From contig NBNI01000007.1 in NCBI GenBank assembly GCA_004379135.1, positions 607,501 through 671,500 of the forward strand: DNA of 64,000 bases, read 5' to 3'. The DNA is from Acidimicrobiales bacterium mtb01. GTDB taxonomy: Bacteria > Actinomycetota > Acidimicrobiia > Acidimicrobiales > Ilumatobacteraceae. Below the pieces are notes generated by a model. The model did not search any database and was not told the origin of the DNA. It saw nothing but the letters and a program-made list of their open reading frames with translations. The translations under genes and the position numbers were made by a program. Shown here in pieces: positions 53,581 to 59,492 of the stretch (positions are counted from its first letter, which is position 1; every line of letters begins with the position of its first letter).

Positions 53581-55059
53581 TCAGGCCGGCTTCACCCCGT
53601 ACGCCTCGCACAGCGTCTTCATCTCGTCGAAGTGCAGATCGAGCAGATCCCACAAGTCGGGCACCAGTTCGCGGCAGGCGATGAGTCCGAAGTCGAGTCG
53701 GTCGAGGTAGCTGTGCACGGTGATGTTGAGGCCCATTCCGTCGGTCACGATCGACACCGGGATGTAGTTCTCGAGCCGCGCTCCGCTCAGATACATCGGC
53801 TGACGAGGACCCGGAACGTTGGAGATCACGACGTTGTTGGGCAACAGATTGGCCCGATCGGCCCACCGCAGGCGCGAGGCCAGCCGGGCGGCCGCGGTGG
53901 CGAGGATCGGCGAGGTGGTCTGGGTTCCCTCGGCGATGGTGTCGGCCGGCAGAAGATCGAACTGACGCTTGGCCGCTTCCATGGCTTCATGGCACTGGGC
54001 GATGCGCTCGATCGGATCGGCGGTGGTCGTCGGCAGGTCGGCGATGATGCCCGACACCATGTTGGTCCACGGAACCTCTTCTTCTCCGGTGCGCAACGAC
54101 ACCGGAACCATGGCGCGCAGCGGTCGATCGGGCAGCGCATCGTGCTGGATCAGATAGTTGCGCAGGGCGCCGGTGCAGATGGCCATGACGACGTCGTTGA
54201 CGGTTCCACCCGATGCATTCTTGAGCGCCTTCAACGTCTCGAGCGACGCCGACCGCATGGCGAAACGGCGGTGCGCGGTGATCGTCTTGTTCCACGGCGT
54301 CGGCGGGGCCGGAGTGAGCGGCAGACGCACGCGATCCTCGGCCTGCGGCTGCTCGGGGTCGGGCCGACGGGTCACCGCTCGCAACGTGGCCCGAGCGCGA
54401 CGCGTGATCGTGCTCGCCGGGTCGAACCCCAGTGAATCGAGAACACCTTGGGCGACTCGCAACTGGAAGCGCAGAGCCTTGACCGGATTGCTCGCCAACT
54501 TGGCCACCGCACGCTGCAGTAGCTCGGCGTCGGTGACCGGTTCGTCCGGGACGATGGGGACCGGCGTCAGATCGGGCTGCGCGTCGGGAGTCGCGTCGGT
54601 GAGCATGTTGAGCAGCACGACACCCGCGCCACCATCGATCGTCGAGTGATGGAACTTGGTCATGAGGGCCCAGCCGCCGTTCTGGAGACCTTCGATGACG
54701 TATACCTCCCACAACGGTCGCGAGCGGTCGAGCGGGCGGCCGAAGATGCGCGCGACCTGATCGGCCAGTTGCCGATCGTCACCGGGCGGAGCGAGGCCTA
54801 GGTGCCGAACGTGGTAATCGAGATCGAAGTCGTCGTCGGACACCCAGTACGGATGATCGAGACCGAACGGGACGTCGCGCAGTTTCTTGTGCAGCGGATC
54901 GGCCCGACCGGCCACCGCCTCGAAACGCCGATACACGACCTCGTACGGATCGAACTCGGGCGACGGGCGGCTGTACAGACTCAGGCCCGACACGTGACCG
55001 AACGTGGTGGAGGTCTCGAGATGCAGGAAAGTGGCGTCGAGCCCCGACAGCTGCCTCAT
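53581..55059 (-). CDS. Wax ester synthase/diacylglycerol acyltransferase (WS/DGAT)
   Basis: Makes wax esters or triacylglycerol from acyl-CoA. 492 residues. The active-site H-H-S-T-I-D-G (HHxxxDG) is near residue 137; N-D-V-V-M-A near residue 290 and N-V-P-G-P-R-Q-P near residue 405 are family motifs. N-terminal L-S-G-L-D-A-T-F-L is standard. TACGGT (55066-55071) lies six bases before ATG 55059. Indicates storage lipid synthesis. Confidence 0.94.
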   Translation of the reverse strand: MRQLSGLDATFLHLETSTTFGHVSGLSLYSRPSPEFDPYEVVYRRFEAVAGRADPLHKKLRDVPFGLDHPYWVSDDDFDLDYHVRHLGLAPPGDDRQLADQVARIFGRPLDRSRPLWEVYVIEGLQNGGWALMTKFHHSTIDGGAGVVLLNMLTDATPDAQPDLTPVPIVPDEPVTDAELLQRAVAKLASNPVKALRFQLRVAQGVLDSLGFDPASTITRRARATLRAVTRRPDPEQPQAEDRVRLPLTPAPPTPWNKTITAHRRFAMRSASLETLKALKNASGGTVNDVVMAICTGALRNYLIQHDALPDRPLRAMVPVSLRTGEEEVPWTNMVSGIIADLPTTTADPIERIAQCHEAMEAAKRQFDLLPADTIAEGTQTTSPILATAAARLASRLRWADRANLLPNNVVISNVPGPRQPMYLSGARLENYIPVSIVTDGMGLNITVHSYLDRLDFGLIACRELVPDLWDLLDLHFDEMKTLCEAYGVKPA

Positions 55060-55091
55060 GGGGGAACCGTACCCCCGATCCGGAATTCCCT

Positions 55092-55763
55092 CTACTCGAC
55101 AGTCGTCGGACCCGCCAGACCGTTCCCCAGGACGATGTGGTGCAGCAGATTGCGGTGGGTGAAAATCCAGGCCAATTGCGTGCGGTTGGCCAGACCGGAG
55201 CGGATGAGCATGTGGCTCACCCGGTTTCGGATGGTCTGAGGCGACATGTGAACCACCTCGGAGATCTCCTGATCGGACAGACCGATCGCGATGAGGTTCA
55301 GGATCTCGATGTCGACGTCATCGCGGGTCATCAACGGCAGGTCGAGATGACGGGGCGGCCGATCGACACGTCTCCAGAGCGGATCATCGTCGAGGGCGAA
55401 CTTGCCCTGGCCGATATTGGCGATCGCAGTTCGAATTTCGGGCAGCGGGCGACCCAGGTCCACGACGTCGTCGAACCCGGCGTGGGCCACCTTGATCTTG
55501 AGGGCGTTCGTGACCGGATTGGCGGCCACGACGATCGGCGACTCGGAACAGCCGGCCTGTCGGAGGTACTCGCTGAGGAGAAACGCGAGCTCTGTCATGA
55601 ACCGTCCGACGATGACGACATCAGGCTTGAGGTCGGCGAGTTGCGCCACCAGTGACGGGTCCATTTGATACGTGGGCAGCACGTCCACGCGACCGAGTTC
55701 GGCCAGGGTGCTCGCGAGATCAGGGGCCTCGTCGACGACGAGACGGCCCAGCACGACCCTCAC
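55092..55763 (-). CDS. LuxR-family regulator with divergent receiver-like domain
   Basis: 223 residues. The N-terminal 120 residues resemble a receiver fold (P-D-V-V-I-V-G-R-F-M-T-E; A-G-F-D-D-V-V-D-L-G-R-P) but the usual phospho-Asp position in V-I-V-G-R is not acidic, suggesting phosphorylation-independent control. The C-terminal HTH contains I-A-I-G-L-S-D-Q-E-I-S-E and S-P-Q-T-I-R-N-R-V-S-H-M. Two inverted repeats upstream (55818-55836, 55854-55865) may be its operators. Confidence 0.82.
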   Translation of the reverse strand: MRVVLGRLVVDEAPDLASTLAELGRVDVLPTYQMDPSLVAQLADLKPDVVIVGRFMTELAFLLSEYLRQAGCSESPIVVAANPVTNALKIKVAHAGFDDVVDLGRPLPEIRTAIANIGQGKFALDDDPLWRRVDRPPRHLDLPLMTRDDVDIEILNLIAIGLSDQEISEVVHMSPQTIRNRVSHMLIRSGLANRTQLAWIFTHRNLLHHIVLGNGLAGPTTVE

Positions 55764-55817
55764 GAGCGGATCCGATCAGCGACTCCCGACCCGAATGGAG
55801 GCGAACTGACTCCCACA

Positions 55818-55836
55818 GGTTTTGGCTACCAAAACC
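55818..55836. promoter_or_regulatory. Perfect 8-bp inverted repeat, candidate operator
   Basis: GGTTTTGG-cta-CCAAAACC, 55 bases upstream of the LuxR-type gene's start. The dyad and position suit a regulator-binding site. Confidence 0.4.
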
Positions 55837-55853
55837 ATCGAAAGCAATGACCG

Positions 55854-55865
55854 GTACAAATGTAC
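55854..55865. promoter_or_regulatory. Short dyad, candidate operator or promoter element
   Basis: GTACA-AA-TGTAC, 91 bases upstream of the LuxR-type gene, on the boundary side of the tRNA-flanked element. Confidence 0.3.
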
Positions 55866-55895
55866 TTGGACCGTCGAGTCAGACGGTTAGGGCAG

Positions 55896-55905
55896 GGGGC
55901 GCCCC
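55896..55905. repeat. GGGGCGCCCC palindrome, possible former tRNA-Gly terminator
   Basis: Within gggcagggggcgccccgaccc, just outside the left tRNA-derived repeat. If the element between the two repeats were removed, this palindrome would follow the tRNA-Gly 3' end on the minus strand at about 16 bases. Confidence 0.35.
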
Positions 55906-55921
55906 GACCCTCTCGATTCAC

Positions 55922-55966
55922 TGGAGCGGACGACGGGATTCGAACCCGCGACCCTCACCTTGGCAA
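55922..55966 (-). repeat. Detached tRNA-Gly 3' end (att site, distal copy)
   Basis: 45 bases identical to 59363-59407; covers the 3' half of the tRNA, from the anticodon loop through the T arm and acceptor to CCA. Identity ends abruptly in the anticodon loop. No 5' half follows, so it is not a working tRNA gene. Confidence 0.9.
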
Positions 55967-56080
55967 CCGCGTCAATCCCGTCCACGGTGTTCGTGGAGTT
56001 CGTGCCGTGTTGCCCTGTAAGGGTTTGAGTTTCCTCTGGTGTCGTCCTGTTCGCTGTTTTCGTCCTGTGTCGCCGGCTCG

Positions 56081-56098
56081 TTGTGACATTTTGTGACA
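56081..56098 (+). repeat. Paired TTGTGACA repeats near the left boundary
   Basis: Two TTGTGACA copies with ten-base periodicity (one helical turn), followed by accgaatcggag. The same arrangement is found at 59292-59309 near the right end. They resemble recombinase arm-type sites in placement; protein-binding is an inference. Confidence 0.5.
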
Positions 56099-56139
56099 AC
56101 CGAATCGGAGCCCTCAGCATACGTCTGAAACGGCCAGAG

Positions 56140-56165
56140 GCGGGCCGCCCCGTGGGACGACCCGC
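56140..56165 (-). terminator. Terminator-like hairpin after the first anti-sigma gene
   Basis: An 11-bp stem including two G-U pairs with a four-base loop. The arms are identical to those at 57696-57721 while the loops differ (cacg against aacc on the minus strand). Located about 28 bases past the stop at 56194; no long T tract. Confidence 0.6.
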
Positions 56166-56193
56166 GTCCGAAGTGGAGCAGCGCGTGGCGTTC

Positions 56194-57096
56194 TCAGTCC
56201 CCCGGTGAAACGGTGGTCGCCGGGTCGCCGAGCGGCGTCACGACGCCCTGGTCCGACACCTTGGTTTCAATGGTGGTTTCCGGCGAAAGCTGCACTGGTG
56301 CTTCTTCCTCGGGACCGAACGGAAGGTCGAAACCTTCGTCGGTCAATTTGTTCACCATTGCCACGAGCCCCGAGACCTCACCGGGGATCCATGCGATGTA
56401 TCGGCCCCACCGTTCGCTCTTTGTCGCAGCGACTGTTTCGATGCCATCAACCTTGATGTATGGATCCCAGTTCTCACCGTCGGGCAGATACCCGACAATC
56501 ATGGTTGCCATGAACGATTCTGTGCCGTCATTTCCGTCAATCTTGACAGTGATTGTGCCCGGCGTCTTCCATCCATTTCCGTCGTTGCCGTCGTTCGGGC
56601 CCATCGGCATGTCATTGACGGACACGCTGCCATCTGCGAACTGGACACACAGGACTGCATGGCTGGGAGTGAAATACACGGCTGTGGTCGTTGTGCCGCG
56701 CACATCAATCAACGCGGGATCGAGCATGTCTTGAGGAAATGTCGCCACTGTGGCACCTTCGTATCCGGCCAGGGTCTCGTTCGTGATATGGCAGTTGTTC
56801 TTGGTTTGCTTGATGAGATCATCTGTCGGCGCCGAGGGAATCGCACTCCAGGCAGCCTTTGCGACATCAACCTTGCCGGAAGATGTTCCGCCGATGAACG
56901 ACCCGGCCAGGGCCGTGACGCAGAGAGTTGCAGCTGCCGCGGTGCCCACAAGCAACCGCTTGCCTCGTCTGGTCGAGATCGGCCGCACGTTCATCACAAC
57001 GGGCGTTTCACGGTACTCGGCGGTGCGACGCATCAGATAATCACCTGCGCGGCCGAGCACGTCGTCCAGTTCTTGGGACTCGTGTGGGTGGTTCAT
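56194..57096 (-). CDS. Membrane-anchored putative anti-sigma factor, copy 1
   Basis: 300 residues from ATG 57096 with an ggagga ribosome site. Short cytoplasmic N-terminus (residues 1-45), one transmembrane segment at about 47-69, then an exported domain of about 230 residues. The block from R-L-L-V-G-T-A-A-A-A-T through F-I-G-G-T-S-S-G-K and W-S-A-I-P is nearly identical to copy 2, and D-V-R-G-T-T-T-T-A-V-Y-F-T is shared further on; other regions differ widely. The start overlaps the upstream sigma gene by 4 bases (ATGA). Role inferred from gene order and topology; no ZAS-type H-x3-C-x2-C motif is present. Confidence 0.6.
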   Translation of the reverse strand: MNHPHESQELDDVLGRAGDYLMRRTAEYRETPVVMNVRPISTRRGKRLLVGTAAAATLCVTALAGSFIGGTSSGKVDVAKAAWSAIPSAPTDDLIKQTKNNCHITNETLAGYEGATVATFPQDMLDPALIDVRGTTTTAVYFTPSHAVLCVQFADGSVSVNDMPMGPNDGNDGNGWKTPGTITVKIDGNDGTESFMATMIVGYLPDGENWDPYIKVDGIETVAATKSERWGRYIAWIPGEVSGLVAMVNKLTDEGFDLPFGPEEEAPVQLSPETTIETKVSDQGVVTPLGDPATTVSPGD

Positions 57097-57623
57097 GACT
57101 GTTCCTCCAATGGAAGGGTTGTTGCGGTTGACGGAGACAACAGCGGATCGGTGAATGCAGTCGAGCGGAGACGAGCAATCCCCCGGTGCACATGGTGGTT
57201 GACCACCGCGCGAGTCACGCCGAGAAGGTCGGCCACCTCCGCGTAGGTCCAGCCGAAGGCGTGCACCAACATGACGCACACACGCTGGTCGGGGTTCAGG
57301 CCGGCCAACATCTGCAACGTGTCATGGAGCTGCATATCTTCGTGGACGACGTCGGGGAAACGGCTGGGGAACGTGTTGCGGTTCATCCATCGCACATGGC
57401 TGCGCGACTTCGACTGGGCGACGCGGTAGAGGTACCCGAGAGGGTTCTCCATCGCGATCACCTTCCGCCGGTATTCCCAGGCGTATTCCTCGACTTCTGA
57501 ACACAGGTCGCTTCCGACCTCGATCCCCCACTTGGACACCAGTGCCGGCAGAAGACGCGACCTGATCTCATCGATCAACGCGTCGAAGCCGTCCGGGTAT
57601 CCGTGGTTTCTCGTGTTCTCCAT
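57093..57623 (-). CDS. ECF-like RNA polymerase sigma factor, copy 1
   Basis: 176 residues from ATG 57623. Region 2-like segment A-M-E-N-P-L-G-Y-L-Y-R-V-A-Q-S-K (N-x-x-x-Y-L-Y-R-V is common in ECF factors) and region 4 L-N-P-D-Q-R-V-C-V-M-L-V-H-A-F-G-W-T-Y-A with helix-turn-helix V-A-D-L-L-G-V-T-R-A-V-V-N-H-H-V-H-R-G. Regions 2 and 4 are joined without other domains. It is the same length as copy 2. Upstream it has a motif shared with copy 2, suggesting self-regulation. Confidence 0.72.
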   Translation of the reverse strand: MENTRNHGYPDGFDALIDEIRSRLLPALVSKWGIEVGSDLCSEVEEYAWEYRRKVIAMENPLGYLYRVAQSKSRSHVRWMNRNTFPSRFPDVVHEDMQLHDTLQMLAGLNPDQRVCVMLVHAFGWTYAEVADLLGVTRAVVNHHVHRGIARLRSTAFTDPLLSPSTATTLPLEEQS

Positions 57624-57656
57624 CACCCCTCTAAACCCCAAGACACCCACAAGTGT
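57624..57656 (-). promoter_or_regulatory. Shared promoter-like motif before sigma copy 1
   Basis: On the minus strand: ACACTT, 15-16 bases, TTTAGA, then ggggtg and ATG. The same order and spacing are present before copy 2 (59189-59222) while nearby non-coding sequence differs. Candidate site of autoregulation; the ggggtg could also act as a ribosome site. Confidence 0.5.
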
Positions 57657-57695
57657 CCCAAAGAATCCTCGGATTGGTGTCCACAACGCAACGAG

Positions 57696-57721
57696 GCGGG
57701 CCGCCCGGTTGGACGACCCGC
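57696..57721 (-). terminator. Terminator-like hairpin after the second anti-sigma gene
   Basis: Same 11-bp stem as 56140-56165, with loop aacc on the minus strand. It separates the two modules, 28 bases past the stop at 57750. Confidence 0.6.
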
Positions 57722-57749
57722 CTCCGAAGCGGAGCAGCGCATGAAGAGC

Positions 57750-58661
57750 TCAGTCTTGGGGAGGCTCCGCGACCGTGCTGTTGGGTGCCACCGAGAAACC
57801 AAGACTCCCGGTGGTCGCACCTACTACTCGTTCTTCGCCTGTCTTCGTGTTGACGAACGTGATCTTGAAGTTTCCGGCCGTGGGAACCCACGCCACGAAA
57901 CGCTCCATTGCCCCGTTCACCGAGGCCTTCGTGCGTTCGACTCCAGGTGCATCAACGTAGGCCTCCCATTGGGACTCGATGATCTTGTCCGACTCGCCGG
58001 TTGAGTTCGGGTCGCTACCTGAAATGCTCGGAGGAAGAAAACCGAGAATCATCGTGGCCGAAATGTCCGAGAACAAGTCGAGTGCGATCGGTTCCTGCCA
58101 TGCGGACTCATTGGAACGTGTCATAGCGACCTCAGGCGCATCAATGCTCCCATCGCCAAACTGCACACACATCTTTGCTGTAGTCCATGTGAAATACACG
58201 GCCGTCGTTGTTGTGCCGCGCACGTCAACCAACGAAGGCTCAAGCATGTAGTCGGGAATCGAGTTGGGAGAAATCGGTGGGATCGAGCGCCCCAAAGTTT
58301 CCAACTGCACTGCAGTCTCACTCTTCGCGAGAATCTCTGCGGTGATGCCACAGTCCAGCTTCACCTTGTTGACCTGCTCTGCTGTCGGCCTTGCAGGCAC
58401 TGCGCTCCAGGCGGCCTTGGCGACATCGACCTTGCCCGATGACGTTCCGCCGATGAACGAACCGACGAGTGCCGTGGCGCACAGGGTTGCCGCCGCGGCG
58501 GTACCGACAAGAAGGCGTCGGCCGCGTGCCCCGTCAACCTTCATAACCGGCTGTTCCATCACGGGGTGTTCGAGGTATTCGGATCCGCGACGGGCGAGAT
58601 GCCCGGCTGCCCGGCGAAGGGTGGCCTCGATCTCCATGTCCATTTCGTCAATGGTGTTCAT
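57750..58661 (-). CDS. Membrane-anchored putative anti-sigma factor, copy 2
   Basis: 303 residues. Cytoplasmic N-terminus rich in Glu/Met (residues 1-48), transmembrane segment at about 49-71, exported remainder. Shares with copy 1 the juxtamembrane block G-S-F-I-G-G-T-S-S-G-K-V-D-V-A-K-A-A-W-S and D-V-R-G-T-T-T-T-A-V-Y-F-T, but the distal domain differs (short insertions, different Cys positions). The ATG overlaps the sigma stop by 4 bases (ATGA). As for copy 1, the anti-sigma role is an inference. Confidence 0.6.
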   Translation of the reverse strand: MNTIDEMDMEIEATLRRAAGHLARRGSEYLEHPVMEQPVMKVDGARGRRLLVGTAAAATLCATALVGSFIGGTSSGKVDVAKAAWSAVPARPTAEQVNKVKLDCGITAEILAKSETAVQLETLGRSIPPISPNSIPDYMLEPSLVDVRGTTTTAVYFTWTTAKMCVQFGDGSIDAPEVAMTRSNESAWQEPIALDLFSDISATMILGFLPPSISGSDPNSTGESDKIIESQWEAYVDAPGVERTKASVNGAMERFVAWVPTAGNFKITFVNTKTGEERVVGATTGSLGFSVAPNSTVAEPPQD

Positions 58662-59188
58662 CTGATGTTCTCCTTGTTCTGAGACTGTGTGGTTCGATCG
58701 GCGAGAAGCGGGTCGTCAAAGTGATCGGTGCGCAGGCGGGACATGCCGCGATGGACGTGGTTGTTCACGTCCGATCGCTTCATGCCGAGCAGACTGGCCA
58801 CCTCGTTGTAGGTCCAACCGAAGCCGTGGACGAGGAGCACGCAGGTGCGCTGATCGGGCGAGAGCGCCGACAACATCTGGAGCATGTCGTGGAGTTGCGG
58901 GTCCTCATGGACCACGTCGGGGAAACGGCTCGGGAACGTGGTGCGCTTCGACCACCGTGTGTAGCGACGGGCCTTCGATTGTGAGACCCGGTAGAGGTAG
59001 CCGAGGACATTCGACATGCCGAGTAACCGGTCACGGTTCTCCCAGGCGTACTCCTCGACCTCGCAGCAGATGTCCCCGCCGACCTCGACCCCCCACTTTG
59101 ACCAAAGGACGGGAAGCAACTGGGCGCGCATCTGGTCGATCAGTTCGTCGAACGAGCCTGGGCGACCAGAGCCGGAATTGGTGTCCAT
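58658..59188 (-). CDS. ECF-like RNA polymerase sigma factor, copy 2
   Basis: 176 residues from ATG 59188 (GTG 59191 is an adjacent alternative). N-V-L-G-Y-L-Y-R-V-S-Q-S-K in region 2, then F-P-S-R-F-P-D-V-V-H-E-D shared exactly with copy 1, and region 4 S-P-D-Q-R-T-C-V-L-L-V-H-G-F-G-W-T-Y with helix-turn-helix V-A-S-L-L-G-M-K-R-S-D-V-N-N-H-V-H-R-G. Nearest gene to the intact tRNA. Confidence 0.72.
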   Translation of the reverse strand: MDTNSGSGRPGSFDELIDQMRAQLLPVLWSKWGVEVGGDICCEVEEYAWENRDRLLGMSNVLGYLYRVSQSKARRYTRWSKRTTFPSRFPDVVHEDPQLHDMLQMLSALSPDQRTCVLLVHGFGWTYNEVASLLGMKRSDVNNHVHRGMSRLRTDHFDDPLLADRTTQSQNKENIR

Positions 59189-59222
59189 CACTCCCCTAAG
59201 ACCCCCGACATCCCCGAAGTGT
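59189..59222 (-). promoter_or_regulatory. Shared promoter-like motif before sigma copy 2
   Basis: ACACTT, about 16 bases, CTTAGG, then ggagtg and ATG on the minus strand, matching the motif before copy 1 with one gap. Both also carry a TGTC in the spacer. Confidence 0.5.
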
Positions 59223-59291
59223 TTCAGGGCTCAACGAAGCTTTCAGGCCGTTGCAGGAGACCCCGGAAACAGGGCTCACACCGTCACTTTC

Positions 59292-59309
59292 TTGTGACAA
59301 GTTGTGACA
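59292..59309 (+). repeat. Paired TTGTGACA repeats near the right boundary
   Basis: Same pair, same ten-base phase and same orientation as 56081-56098, followed by tcggag. Located 53 bases inside the tRNA-Gly end. Confidence 0.5.
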
Positions 59310-59339
59310 TCGGAGATTCCGATACTCGGAACCTTCCGG

Positions 59340-59362
59340 AAACCCTTGCAAATAAAGGGTTT
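59340..59362 (-). terminator. Terminator of tRNA-Gly
   Basis: Perfect 8-bp stem AAACCCTT/AAGGGTTT with a seven-base loop, directly following the tRNA 3' CCA on the minus strand. Confidence 0.65.
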
Positions 59363-59407
59363 TGGAGCGGACGACGGGATTCGAACCCGCGACCCTCACC
59401 TTGGCAA
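59363..59407 (-). repeat. att-type 45-base repeat within tRNA-Gly
   Basis: 3' part of the intact tRNA, identical to 55922-55966. See the mobile element entry. Confidence 0.9.
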
Positions 59408-59438
59408 GGTGATGCTCTACCAACTGAGCCACGTCCGC
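59363..59438 (-). tRNA. tRNA-Gly (GCC)
   Basis: 76 bases including encoded CCA. Acceptor GCGGACG/CGTCCGC, D arm GCTCAGTTGGTAGAGC, anticodon arm TCACC-TTGCCAA-GGTGA with GCC, T arm CGGG-TTCGAAT-CCCG. Intact despite hosting the element. Confidence 0.96.
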
Positions 59439-59492
59439 AGCACCCGGAACACTATCGCCGAGCGCGTCCTGCCCAACCCGGCCCGCACCCGG

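Larger units (their letters stand above)
55922..59407. mobile_element. tRNA-Gly-flanked 3.4-kb element, two sigma/anti-sigma modules, no integrase
   Basis: An exact 45-base direct repeat bounds this interval: 55922-55966 and 59363-59407. The right copy is the 3' part (anticodon loop to CCA) of an intact tRNA-Gly; the left is detached. That is the attL/attR geometry left by tyrosine-integrase elements entering a tRNA 3' end. Inside are only four genes in two tandem, paralogous sigma/anti-sigma units on the minus strand. The interval looks less GC-rich than its flanks. No integrase, transposase, relaxase or phage gene is visible. It may be a remnant, or a cassette moved by an integrase encoded elsewhere. 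The att interpretation is strong; mobility today is unproven. Confidence 0.72.

Noticed and set aside
55887-56120. 77-codon frame across the left tRNA-derived repeat
   Set aside because: It contains the V-A-G-S-N-P-V-V-R-S string that arises whenever a tRNA 3' half is translated; not a protein gene. The same applies to 59196-59432.
55967-59362. Search for an integrase, excisionase or relaxase inside the tRNA-flanked element
   Set aside because: All sizeable frames are accounted for by the four sigma/anti-sigma genes; no R-H-R-Y recombinase motif or serine recombinase was found.
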